The notes under the pieces: model-generated
The model's input: the letters and a program-made list of their open reading frames with translations, nothing else
What the model was told of the DNA's origin: nothing
Databases searched by the model: none
Translations under genes and position numbers: made by a program
Origin: Coix lacryma-jobi var. lacryma-jobi
Lineage: Eukaryota > Streptophyta > Magnoliopsida > Poales > Poaceae
Direction of reading: 5' to 3'
Assembly (NCBI GenBank): GCA_009763385.1
Contig: CM019825.1
Location: 21,691,499-21,755,498 of the forward strand
Length of the DNA stretch: 64,000 nt
Shown here: positions 1 to 12,000 of the stretch, piece by piece
Layout: the number at the start of each line of letters is the position of its first letter
How positions within the stretch are numbered: position 1 is the stretch's first letter

Positions 1-743
1 ACAAAGGAGTAGCCTTGACCTACCGATGCATTATGTTGACTCTTACGTCATTTTGTGTGCATCCCACTAGTAGTTTGTGTTAGGGTGTGTTACCTAGTGA
101 TGTAATGTCTTGTAATTTGTAATCCGCTATGTACGAATTATGGTATTAACTGAACAATGATAATGTGATAGTTTAGGTCTTTCTGGACTATCTCATTATG
201 ATGTAATATGTGGATTTTTCTTCGAGGAAATCATTGATCATTTCAATGGTGCGGTCTTCATTTACAAAATTCTAGTGTTTTGCATCGAGAGTTTGCATCT
301 AGTGGCACTAGAGGATTGTTGCAGCTGTAGAGTTTTTGATACTCTTAGTTGTTGCCACCACCTAAACAACTTGGTGATATTAGTGCTTTGTCGAGTGTCG
401 CTTGGTGATTGTGCGAAGAATCTGGATATTGGCTTATGAGGGGCTTTGCACTCATCCCTACAGAGATTCACGAAGTGTAACTCTATTGGAATCAATATGC
501 TTGGAGAGTGCCTCGGTGACCCACTGGCTTCCACATAAGTGCCCATGTATAGGGCTAATCTTAGGTGCTCATGAGGCTTTTGAAGTGGTGGTCTAAAGGA
601 CTTGCGCCTCAATAGGGAGGGAGTAGGTTACCGGCAAGCAATTGAACTTCAGCGTAAACCTTGTGCCACTTGCCCTTCTTGGTTTACTCACCACTACACA
701 CTTGTGCTTTAGGGTCTGTTTATGTACACACTTTGTTTATGTA
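1..743. other. LTR-like repeat DNA, no gene seen
   Basis: No convincing coding sequence is present; open frames are short and overlap on both strands. The style (repeated short GTGTTGC, TTGGTG and GCACTTG words, low-complexity TG-rich text) resembles the U5 part of grass LTRs, but no LTR boundary or target duplication can be assigned inside the window. It is the DNA into which the neighbouring copia element inserted, and position 744 begins that element's target duplication. Confidence 0.35.
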
Positions 744-748
744 CTAAT

Positions 749-1027
749 TGTTACAAATATCTTGTATACGATGATCTCATCCTCCCCACGCAGATAGGGG
801 AAACTCCCCACGTCCCCACGTCCACGGAGTCGTGGTAACTTGACGGGGGAGGAAACTCCCCACGTCCACGGGACGTGCGTCGTGGTTCCTTCGTGGGAAA
901 GTTTCCCTCCGTAACCTCCTTTCATATTGTATATAAATATGTATCAATGATCAATGAAAGAGCCCGATGATTCATTCCATTCTCCCGTGTCTCATTTACA
1001 TTTACTCGCAATTTACTACTCGCAACA
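749..1027 (+). repeat. 5' LTR of the copia element
   Basis: The repeat begins TGTTACAAAT and ends CTCGCAACA. It is GC-rich in the middle with repeated CCCCACGTCC words. A TATA-like TATATAAAT lies at 930-938, consistent with a Pol II promoter for the element. It differs from the 3' LTR by five substitutions, seen by direct comparison. Confidence 0.95.
930..938 (+). promoter_or_regulatory. TATA box of the copia 5' LTR
   Basis: TATATAAAT sits 90 bp before the end of the 5' LTR, the usual place for the U3 promoter. The same sequence is conserved in the 3' LTR. Confidence 0.55.
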
Positions 1028-1042
1028 CGTTATCAGCACCCT
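1028..1042 (+). other. Primer-binding site region of the copia element
   Basis: Directly after the LTR end comes CGTTATCAGCACC. Copia elements usually carry a site complementary to initiator methionine tRNA with the core TATCAG, and that core is present here. The flanking bases differ from the commonest form. Confidence 0.6.
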
Positions 1043-1149
1043 CGCTCCTCGCTTCTTCTTCCGAGAGGAAGAATAGCTCAGTTGATAGAGCATCGGAGGC
1101 CAATCTCTTCAAGGGAAAGAGTGCACAGGTAACAATGGATCACAGGTAA

Positions 1150-2200
1150 CAATAGGGAATCATATCTTTATTCCCTATACTCCTGTTCTTCAACTTGACG
1201 TCGAGTCGATGCTCCAAGCACCGACTTCGTCGCCCGGCGAGGATGGATGTGAGAGGGCTCGCAACTGCGACTCTCGCAACCTCCTCCGCGTGGGCACCGC
1301 ACGTTGAGTCGGCGCTCTCAAACGTCAACTCTGTCGACTCCTCTTGTCTCCGCACCTCCGGCAACAGCCGAGGATGACGTAGTGGTCGTCGCACCACCGC
1401 CAACTCCCGCGTCTGGCACGCACGGACGACAACGTCCACGGCGGGCGGCGTCCGTGGACAGCACGCTTGGTCGGCCAGCGGCGGCCCGTGCCTGCGTGCC
1501 GAGGCCTCCAGCCCGGCAGCGGCCTTGTGGGCTCCGCGCCCCAGCCGCGGGCGGCCCTCACTCGGGCATGCCCCGTGCGCGGCAGCCCGCCGGCGGTGGC
1601 CGGCTCCGGCGAGCGGCAGCGGCCACCAGCGGCCACGCCCCGGTGATCGGCTTGGCCCCGCGCCCCAGCGGCGGCGGCCCAGGCAGCCGGCAGCGGCGGC
1701 CCCGTGCCCGGCCAGCGGCGGCGGCCCACGCAGCCGGCGGTGGTGAGCCCGGCCTCCACAACGCGCTCGTTGGCCGGCGCTCCCGCGCCTGGTGACCGGC
1801 GTCCCCGCGCCCGCTGGCAGGCGCTGCCGCGCCCGGTGGCCACCACTCCCGCGCTTGGCGGCGTGGCCCGCGCCCCGGCGGCCGCGACTTGGCCCTGCGC
1901 GCCACACGCACGCCCGCGGTGGCCCGCCGGCGGTCGGCCCAAGCCCGGCCCGGCGGCGGCCGGCTCCAACTCCTGGCCCCGTTAGCGGCGGTCGGGTTCC
2001 AGGTTGGCGGCGGAGGCGCCATCAGGAGGTGGTGGTTAGGGTTTGCAAACCCTAACCGCCCACTTATATATGGGGCGTCCCCCACCCCCTGTTGGGCCGA
2101 ATGGCCGGCCCAGGCCCAGGTTGAGGCCTGCGAGTTTTCAACTGGGGCCAGGTGGATCCAAATCGTGTTTTTGGGCTAATTCCTATGTTGTTTTGGCCCA
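1150..2200 (-). other. GC-rich leader segment that looks like an antisense gene promoter and first exon
   Basis: This kilobase is far richer in GC than the rest of the element. Read on the minus strand it shows GGCCCA/TGGGCC elements (about 2092-2205), a TATATAAG box at 2061-2070, a telo-box AAACCCTAA inside a palindrome at 2034-2057, and then an ATG at 2022 opening a long Ala/Pro/Arg-rich frame. That order is typical of promoters of plant housekeeping genes. No domain is recognisable in the frame. It may be host DNA picked up by the retroelement, or simply the family's own leader. Confidence 0.4.
2061..2070 (-). promoter_or_regulatory. Antisense TATA-like box in the copia leader
   Basis: The minus strand reads TATATAAGTG, 39 bp upstream of a minus-strand ATG at 2022 and downstream of several GGCCCA-type elements. 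Activity is not established. Confidence 0.35.
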
Positions 2201-5049
2201 CAGCGCAACCACCTTCATGTATATTTTACATATACTGTACATTGTTCAAAGTGTTTGCCCATGGCAATTCCCAATAACATGTACCATATGTGTTGAATAT
2301 ATTGTTCAAAGTGTTGTCCAATGACATTCCCAATAACAATATGTTCCACTTTATTTGTGTAATTTATTTTTACGCAATTTATCTTATATATGCAATTTAT
2401 TTAATATGCATTTTATATTTTGCATTTTTAATTAAGCGTATTTACTTATATGTTTTAAGTTTCAAACGCTTAATTTATTTCATGCAAATAATTTATGTGA
2501 TCACCTCATTATTTGTGTATAATATTCTGAAACTTTACATATTGGGTATACACAAGGTAGTACCATAGTACTACTGCGGGATCTACACTATGCTACACAT
2601 AGTGATTATCCTCAACGTGTGTTCCAATATTAAGTTTTAGAACAAATGACCTTCACCTTCACGGTGACAACTTTTGTTCATTTTTTAAAAATTGGTCATG
2701 CACAAGGTGTACCGCAGTACTACCATGGGATTTTCATCCTCAGTATGTGTATCCAATTTTGAATATGAATGACAAAGAGGTCTACACCTACAGGTGATTG
2801 TCAAAATTCATCTCTTAGATTGATCATGCACAAGCTAGTATCTCAATACTACTGCAAGATCTACACTATGTCATCACATAGTGATTATCTGCATGTGTGT
2901 ATCCAATCTAAATATGAATTGCATAAGGTTTACACCATTCGGGTTTTTTACTTTCAAAATAATAGTCTCATAATTCGAGGTCTACACCATGTTTCTATAA
3001 ACATAGTGACTACCTCTGAGTTGATTCACCCAATAAGGTTTATGTCATGTTCATAACATTTGACTACCTTCAAAGTGTGATCAACCCATATTATTAGCAA
3101 CGCATAGGTAGTGGGATGACATCTACTGCAAATACACATATTTGCAGATTATGCTCCCCTACTACAAGGTCACCAATATGGTTTGTACCTTTTATGTGCC
3201 AACATGCTAATACATAATGATTGAGACTATTTTTGGCAATAATTATTATACACAGTGATGTTAGCAGTGATTTTCTATCACCTATAAAATATGAGGTAAA
3301 CACTACACGTGATTCAAGACTCATCTTGAATTCATAATATTTGCATATGTCAATTCAAGACACATCTTCAATCTGAAATTATTTAAGTAATAATTTACTT
3401 AAATAAATAGCAATATATAGTGCATTATTTGGGTGACTCCTTTCTATCACATACAGAGTCTATGTTTTGGCAAAGATTTTACATCATCTATTCCCACAGG
3501 AATAGAATCCAAAACATTAGCAGCGACTTTGTCGCTTGTCCTTTATAGAATGGTCAGTCTATAATCAAGTTTGACCTTGAATCCCAAAATTTTGTCTTTA
3601 TTGCTATACTGTTTACTATCAAGTAAATTCATACATCATAAACTCATATTGGACATGGCTAATATTTCCGGTTCGAAATATTTCCAACCTCGCAATGGAT
3701 GGAATTTATTTTCCTGCCACGAGCATTAAGATATCAACGATATCACTGGGGGTATAAGGCATGACAGCTATGTCTGCTCCACCCCAAATCAAATGCTCAA
3801 TCCATTCTGGATATTGCCGCACTTTGCGTTCATGCATTTTGTATGCAACTCATGCACTTGGATTTTTTAAATCTGAGTGTTCAAAGAGTAAGATCCATCT
3901 ACCTTTTGCAAGTCCCTTGTCGGGATTTCAACAAAGGATGTGGCATTGACCAAATTATAAATGACTGTTCAATCATTCATTTATCAAGGATCTTTGATCC
4001 ATGGCATTGCAACATAATGGATTCTTATAAACGCAAATATCATTTTTCATTTAGAAAAGTGATCATGTGTGACAAATCTCACATTTTCACAAAAATGTGA
4101 TTGTACAGTCCATGTGCACAGAAATGCCAAATCAAATATTTGGCTCAATTATACCTCCAACTCATTGGAGGCAAGCGAGTTCTTTGGAATAATTTAGAGT
4201 TCACTCAACAAGCGAACGCTTGTAAAATGTCTCCATATTTTCATTGGAGATATTATTAGCCTAAAGTCATACTACCACATGTAGTATGTTGTCCATCATC
4301 AAAAAAAAATATCATGTACCACATACATGGTATATATATTCTATATGAGTGCAAATTCATTTGGGAATATTGGCAAACTCTATATAGAATCATATGAGAT
4401 TTAACCACAATTATGAGAGATTACAACCTCTCCATGGGTATTCAAATTAATCGTGGATGCGTCATTGTATCCTGATTCTATAAATACCATATGATATTTT
4501 TCATGTATTCAGTTGCATGGTTTCTAAATGGGAACCCAATACTAATGAGCGATGATGAAAATCTTTCACTCGCCTTAGATGCAACATATATGAAAACTAT
4601 ATAATTGTACAAATTCTTTTCACATCATTTGGGGTGTATTCTACATACATCAATCTCATTATACCTGTTGCGTACAAAATAATTTTCTCTCTTGAGCCCA
4701 TCAAGATTGGACATATTTGTCTTGGATCATTCTATATTTAGAATGATGAGAAAATTATTATTAATTCTATTGGTCACAAAATCAATATGAGTCACACAAT
4801 TTCTTGGAGAAATTCAAGATCATACATGTGACTCTGTTTGCCATTTTATGGACCATAAACATACTATGTAATGCACATCTATGCATTTACAATGTTGTCC
4901 TAATTGTGCGCCTTACTCATAAGGTACCACAAATTTACCAAACTCATTGCTCAAATTCTTTAATTTAGAGCAAATGATACTGGACGCGGGATCCAATCCA
5001 TGTAAATGGAATTGTTTGGTTTTAGGGACCACAACATTAAGTATCTTAT

Positions 5050-7445
5050 GCTCATACACATAATGGCCAAACTAAATCTCTCATTGAGAGAATTAAGTTT
5101 GTTGTTTGATGACCCAAAATAGAATTGCAATTTACCAACATCTAGTTGGTAACATGCGGATTTACACAACGCATATAAATCCAAATCCATAAAACTGCAA
5201 TCATACGGCTCCCTCCGTTGCAGTTCGTACGTGGAAATTGGCCTTATAGCCAACATATTTCCCATCTATGAATCGGTAACGTTTTGCACGTACCGATATC
5301 ACCACCGCAGCGTACATCAATAGGCATTTTGGAGATCGCCGCAAGGTATTATTATCCGTCATTCAATAATACCTCAGATCTCTAATTAGGGATTCACTCA
5401 ATGCCTGTATGCTGAGTACATCTTTGAGGAAGATTCCAGGCATTAGGGGGAGACACTTACCACACATGGAATGCCAGGAACCAAAAAGAGAATATCATCA
5501 ATGATGTTCGATCCTCATATCCACGTACCAAAAAATCTGAACCAACAGTTCAGAATATCTTATATTTGCAACACATACATTGCAAATAGTCTGCCAAAAT
5601 GCATTTACTTGTCATAAAGTTGTCACCATATCCAATTCCCATTCAATGTGCCAAAAAGAGTGGAGGTACCTAACAAAACCACTCAACTCATGAATCTGGA
5701 TAAGAGGGGGAGAAGTATGGCCACATGGGATACAGCTTCTTGCAAGCACTTTCGGATCAGGGGGAGAGAATTCTCCAAGACAGTACATGCATATCAACAT
5801 CAAGTTGATAGACACATTATGGATATTTACTATCCAAAACCTATGGATGTTTAACATCCAAAAACCCAGCACAACTTGTGCACAACTTTAGGCGCTGGGT
5901 CATTGGAACGCCCTAACTCTGTTATTATGGGAAATGGCATAGAGTTCACAAGGGTCAATATTTCCACATGCTAAAATTGGTTCCATTGAATCAATCATAC
6001 AAAAGACTACAAATTGTCGACATACTCCTAAAAAAATTGCCATGCACCTTATCTGGATCCAGACCAAAAGTCCTAGGCAGAGTGTTCAACAACTCACATT
6101 TTGGTCAACCAAAGGTGACAATTAAGGAGAACTGCTTTCACTCCATAGTGAGAAGTCTTTACTTCAGTAATGACTCCTCATCACAATACTTGCTTCATGG
6201 AAGTATCATGGATTTTCAAATCCATGTGGTGGTGAAATAGTGAGAGCTTGTAGCACATGGTTTCACGCAGAGACCTAGCATAACATACCCACTGGTATGT
6301 GTGGAAATTATGTTCCTATACCAATAACTGGCAGATCAAGATTGATTTGGATAGATTCGGATTATAAGTCCCAATGGACTTTGTATTCTGAATCAAAACA
6401 TAAATCGCAACACACATTGTGTATAACTCAAGTCACTCCAAGACTTGAAATAGTTAAGTTGTTTGTGGTACAACTGACTAGGTGAGTTCCTTCCATATAA
6501 GGATATCTCCCATGATGATGATTGCACCTATGTGTTCATACTTAAAACCTAATTGGTTTTGTACATCTCATATGAACATATCGAAATAGGAAATCATCGT
6601 ATAAGACGGAATCTGAGATGAAAGATTTGGGTAAAAACCAAATTATGTTTAAGTCTACAACTTAAGCACACACATCAGTCTTCCAATATCCAATTGATAT
6701 TGTATACCAATATTCAAATAATATTGGTCAATCATACTACAACACTGATCGTCATTCAATCCCTAAACATGGATCAATATCCATTTTTGATCTTTGGGAT
6801 GATAACCTTAGTGCCATCAAAGCGCTTATGTATCTTGCATATCGCAACAGGCCTGATATTGCATTTGCAGATACTCGCTATAGCTCGAAAAAGCGCAACT
6901 TCTATACACCGAAAGGTGGGAGTCAAAGAGGATATCCACAGATATCTACATGGCACAAAGGCTCTTGATTTATCATCATATAAATTAAGAAATGATCATG
7001 TGGAGTATGAAAGTACTGGCTATTTAATCCCTATAATGCCAGATCACATACTGATGTTAGTGGTAAAGTTCTCATGGGGGTTATTCAACTCGACCCAAGA
7101 GGCTACTTCCACTCCTCGTTCTGAAATATTACATGAACATGTATAACTTCATTGAATGATCACTTTGATTCCATCGAATCGCCAGCCATTATCTTCAAAG
7201 ATAATGCAACTTGTGTTGCTTGGATGTTAACAGGTTACATAAGGGCAATATCACTATATTGCCTTCTAGAAATGTTTTATTCTCACTAAAGTGAGGAGAT
7301 AAACACCTTGCAAACTAAATCATGTGATAACTCCACAAGATTTATTCACAAAGTCCCTACCAATTTCCACATTTCACAATGTGTTGTTAAGTTTGGTATG
7401 CGATGACTTTGAGAATTGCAAGGTTCAGGGGGAGACTCCTCTTGA
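5050..7445 (+). pseudogene. Decayed copia pol (integrase end, reverse transcriptase, RNase H)
   Basis: Short copia-like stretches appear in order but in shifting frames. Around 5291-5320 the frame reads VPISPPQRT, the linker after integrase. Near 6806-6870 it reads ALMYLAYRNRPDIAFA, the end of the RT domain. Near 7020 comes GYL followed by a disrupted NARSQTG-type RNase H segment. Near 7370-7430 are traces of the FxKCVxGIGMRRL tail followed by a GGGGGAGA tract. Stops and frameshifts are numerous and long intervals (2.2-5.0 kb) show no pol similarity, so the gene is dead. Confidence 0.75.
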
Positions 7446-7928
7446 AACTATAACCTGTTCAAAACATCATATTGTACTCTTTTCCTCTATGAGTTTTTCC
7501 TAACACAGGCTTTTCATACAAGGTTTTTAATGAGGCAATATCAATACAAGTCATATGTCATATCTCTTATTTTTCCCCACCGGGGTTTTTGTATGGGGTA
7601 TCTAAGACATAACCTATGTCATATCTTCTGTTTTCCTCCACAGAGATTTTTAAGAGGGTATCAAAGACATATAATTACAATTATGATCCTCAGATCATAT
7701 TTATTGTTCTCTAAACTTAGTCATGGGTTTTCCTTCCAAGGTTTTTCCCAAATAAGTTTACAATGAGACAATAATCAACATATGCCATATCATTTTATCC
7801 TTATTTTTCCCACTGGGTTTTAAGGAGTTTTGTGGCATATCTACGTACATACATTTCTCCTTATTTTTTCACTACAGGGTTTTTGGAGAAATAATACTAT
7901 TCATTGATCTCAAGGACGGATTCGATCA

Positions 7929-7937
7929 AGGGGGGAG
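7929..7937 (+). other. Polypurine tract of the copia element
   Basis: The purine run AGGGGGGAG lies immediately before the 3' LTR, where plus-strand synthesis is primed in LTR retroelements. The position is exact and the role follows from family knowledge. Confidence 0.75.
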
Positions 7938-8216
7938 TGTTACAAATATCTTGTATACGATGATCTCATCCTCCTCACGCAGATAGGGGAAACTCCCCAC
8001 GTCCCCACGTCCACGGAGTCGTGGTAACTTGACGGGGGAGAAAACTCCCCACGTCCACGGGACGTGCGTCGTGGTTCCTTCGTGGGAAAGTTTCCCTCCG
8101 TAACCTCCTTTCATATTGTATATAAATATGTATCAATGATCAATGAAAAAGCCCGATGATTCATTCCATTCTCCCGTGTCTCATTTACATTTACTCGCAG
8201 TTTACTACTAGCAACA
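7938..8216 (+). repeat. 3' LTR of the copia element
   Basis: 279 bp, TG to CA, matching 749-1027 except at five positions, and followed by the target duplication ctaat at 8217-8221. Confidence 0.95.
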
Positions 8217-8221
8217 CTAAT

Positions 8222-9099
8222 AATCCATCCAATGTTCCGCAATGGCTAGCTGACGTGGCCTCACCGAAAATGTCTGATGGGTGCACCAAAATATCTAGTG
8301 CTCACAAGTCACAATGGCTGTATTCTTTGGGGAGGATATACATATCCCCTTGGTCGACCATTTTAGTACAGTTGGAGTGTGCAGGGTTATGTTTTTCGAA
8401 AGTCTTCGACTGTCTGCAGGTACAGATCTCGTCGTATATTCTACCAGATCTGTTGGCTACAAATCTTATCGCCATTTGATTTGGTCGTAAGTTCGAATTT
8501 CCCAGTATAGCATAGCCATATTACATCAACAGGGAAGATAGGAATAAAACTTCTACTTGTAAAACCTATACTCCGCCATTTATTTTTGCTAAAAGGAACC
8601 TTGTGCACCAAATCGAGCGACCCCACGACCCACGATCCATGCTTAACAAGTCCCATCTGCTGCCAAACTCACACAAAACAAGTTCGCGCGATATAGACAT
8701 ACGTATGCTTCCTGGTTGTTACCAAAAAAAAAAGACCAGAAACACGTGCCTTGATTTTATTAGATTCATTCACAAGGCCCAAATCGGTTACTGATAGCAT
8801 TAGCAGAGAATAGACTGCTTCACAACCATGATATGGGGTGTATCAGCACAATATTTATGCCCGCACAAGCTGACAGCCAAAAAACTGTGAATAATATACA
8901 CAAAAACGCTGCAACAACTCCTGGAACAAGCGTCACAAACGCTTTCCTCGTAACACATAAGGTGTCGTCCAGACTGGATCCCATCCGCATACACGTCATC
9001 AGTACAAAAGCGATGTATGGACCTTTTCGAATCGAACTACAGAAAGTCATCAGGCATGTGGTTAAGGTCTTCATGTACATGACAAGGAGGATACGCAGC
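8222..9099. other. 3' flank of the cyclophilin gene
   Basis: No supported open frame is present. The part nearest the cyclophilin stop (about 8750-9099) is presumably its 3' untranslated region, and an AATAAA-type signal on the minus strand lies near 8755. The remainder up to the copia insertion shows nothing recognisable. Confidence 0.4.
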
Positions 9100-12000
9100 T
9101 CAAGGCTCCTGTTTTAGCATGATATTGATGATGCCTATGGCAGCCTTTGGCTGATAATGCTCATCAGTGTCAACTTCTTCAATCTCCTGTTTGTGTAGAC
9201 AAGAAGACAAAAACAAAATCTAATAAGCAACTATTATAGTGATATCATCCAAATGAAAATATGTAAACAGGCTGGGCCAAGTGCATATGCCAACAGCTTA
9301 ACAGCCCAAACGTAACTGACAAATTCAATTTGGCCTGCCTTTTTCATCATGGGACTAATGCAGCATGTTATATTCATATATAACTTGGCATTTTGAACAC
9401 TTGCTAATCTATAAATTGAGATTTTGAAACATCTATTTGGGTTCAAATTCTGAAGGACAATATATGAAACAGGGTTCATTCTTTATCACCAACCATGGTT
9501 GGAAGACACCAGTAGAAATCTACTGCTCTGACCTAGATAATGATCTGACCCTGATACTAGTAGTATCTCAGTTACATGATGGTGGTGACTGGAATCTACA
9601 GTTCAGGAGTCTGCATGGAGCAGAGATGGAGCTTCTGAATCTGAAGGAACTGAGAGGTGAGAGCTCAACCTGATTCTGTTTGTGTACATAATAGGAAAAA
9701 GGATAAGGTTGTATTGGCTTTAGGTAAATCCTACCCTCTATAGATTCTTAGCCGACATAGGAATGACTGATATTCGGGAAGGGCAATTTATAGAAGTATA
9801 AAGAACCACTAAAAATTTAAGTGTTCATACCAAGGCATTGAGCCTAACTCAACCCAAAAGACTAGCACGATAGGTGGAGGACTGCCCCCCGCCTAATATG
9901 TTATGCTCCCCCACATCAATTACCAATGTGGGACTAAACCTAACACACAAGTTACAATTTGCTGTGACTTTGAAGAAGAGTTGGAAAGGGAAATTTGACT
10001 GTTGCTCATGTGGTCAACAGGAAGCGGTAGACGACATATTTTTTGTTGCTCCATAGCAAAGGGTACTGCAGTGCTGTCTAAGAAATGTGTTTTGCTGGAA
10101 TGATTTCCTAATCTCAACAGCTGAATTTAGCAGAGTTGGCTCCAAAATAGGAACAGTATCTCCCAGCACTTGGCAACGTTTGTTTTTGCAGGTTCCGCTT
10201 GGGCACTGTGGAATTATAGGAACAAGATGCTGACTGAACACACTTTTCCCAATAAGCCTATCGGCATAGTCCTCACTGGTGCCGCTTTCTTGCACAAGTG
10301 GAAACTCCTGAAGAAGGAAAACGACTGCAGGACCTGAATGTTGTGACAGAGAAACTCCTGAACTGACTGCATAGCTTTGAGCCTTCAAATGTGCCAAGCT
10401 CGGATGTAGGAGACACTTAACTGTACTGTTCAAGAGAAGCTTCTTGTTTCGCTTAGTTTCGTCTCTATGCTGCCTCGTGTTTCTTGTACTCAGTTCCTGT
10501 TAAGCTGGTATCCCATCATACTTTCATTGTATTTACTCTATATGCTTTCAATATAAGCAGTTATCTCAGTTCCAAAAAGAGACAGATTTGAACATCTGAT
10601 TTCAGAGCCCAAGAACAGTTTCATGTAAATCAGTCAAAATGCAGTACATGTGGTATGTAAGCAAAGAAGCCATTCAGCACAAAGAGATAAAAGGGGAACA
10701 TAAGTCATAGCTTAATGATTCATGCAAACATTACTGAAGAAAGCTCCCAGAAAGAGAAATTCAGAAAGCACCTGAACAATGTCCTCTCCCTTGATAACTC
10801 GCCCAAATACAACAAGCTTGTCATTCAAGTCAGGAATTGGAGCGGTCGTGATAAACAGATCAAATCCTTTGTTATTAGGATTCTTTGCAGTCCCAATCAT
10901 AAATGCCTCATGTTTTGGACTGCAACATCATAGAAATATAGTTAACGTTAAGGAAATTGCTATTACAAAAGATCTGGTCTACAAAACTAAGATTCAAGCT
11001 AATTTAATATATGCACTACTGAGATAATTTAATATATGCACTACTGAGGAATCAAACCTGAGATCATTTTTCCCACTAGCTTTAGCTTTCGTTATCCATT
11101 CTTGGGCAGCTCCATCAAAATCAAAATCACCTCCTTGAATTACAAAATTTTTTATGATATGCCGAAATGGCATTCCTTTGAAATGATTACTCTTGCTGCG
11201 CAATAAGATAAATATTAGATAACACCAATAGCCAAAAAATAATAGCTCATCCTGAAAAATTATCAACTTATTAGCTCCAACTCTCTTGACTGACTCTTGA
11301 GACATTCGTGAAGTGTTTTCCCAGGAAAGATCATAGTAACAACTACAATATTTACGATATCTAAGCATAGTTGCCATATGCTACCATGGTAGCGATAGTT
11401 TCACACTTGCATTAAAAACTGCCACACATTCATGCCACCAGTAACTAGTTTATCATTACAACCAAACTTAAATTCTATGAGAATTTTAGTCCAAATGCTG
11501 AAACTAGCAGGTGTTGCTTAATCCATCAACTAAAAGTATTGTTTGATAGGCAATGTTGCAGATTTGTAGTTATTCATAGTGTAACTGTGGTGCATAGCCC
11601 TACCTCTACTGATGTTCAAATTGTGATAAAGTTACCGTTTTGAAGTTCTAACTTCTGTGGATTCATTAATCATATATGCTATATACGGCAAAGCTATGTT
11701 TTTAAACCAACTATGGCACACAAACAGAGCTACGTTTTTCAACCGAATATGGCACAGTTATATTATGACACTAACACAATCAAAATAACAAAACAAATGA
11801 TCATATAAATCTATGTCATGAAACTATTAAATAAATCATGCATTCATCACAATTTATGGTGCTTACCACAAGTTGATAAATCTATCCACGACATCAGAAG
11901 AAGCATCTTTGTATATTTCTATAGTAATTGGACCTTTCGCTGTGTTCATTACCTGCAGAAGGTAAGCAGTGGCATAATGCTTCTTTCTACTACAAAGATG

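Larger units (their letters stand above)
749..8216 (+). mobile_element. Complete Ty1/copia LTR retrotransposon, decayed coding region
   Basis: Two 279-bp direct repeats (749-1027 and 7938-8216) start with TG, end with CA and differ at five positions. The 5-bp duplication ctaat flanks the element at 744-748 and 8217-8221. A primer-binding-like site follows the left LTR and a purine tract precedes the right LTR. The interior carries recognisable but heavily interrupted copia pol remnants (about 5.0-7.5 kb), so the copy cannot make its own proteins. LTRs about 98% identical with a ruined pol suggest a non-autonomous lineage moved by proteins from other copies. That is inference; the boundaries and duplication are read directly. 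Confidence 0.93.

Noticed and set aside
1074..1150. Possible tRNA gene
   Set aside because: Only the 5' half (A box) resembles a tRNA; no B box or acceptor stem follows.
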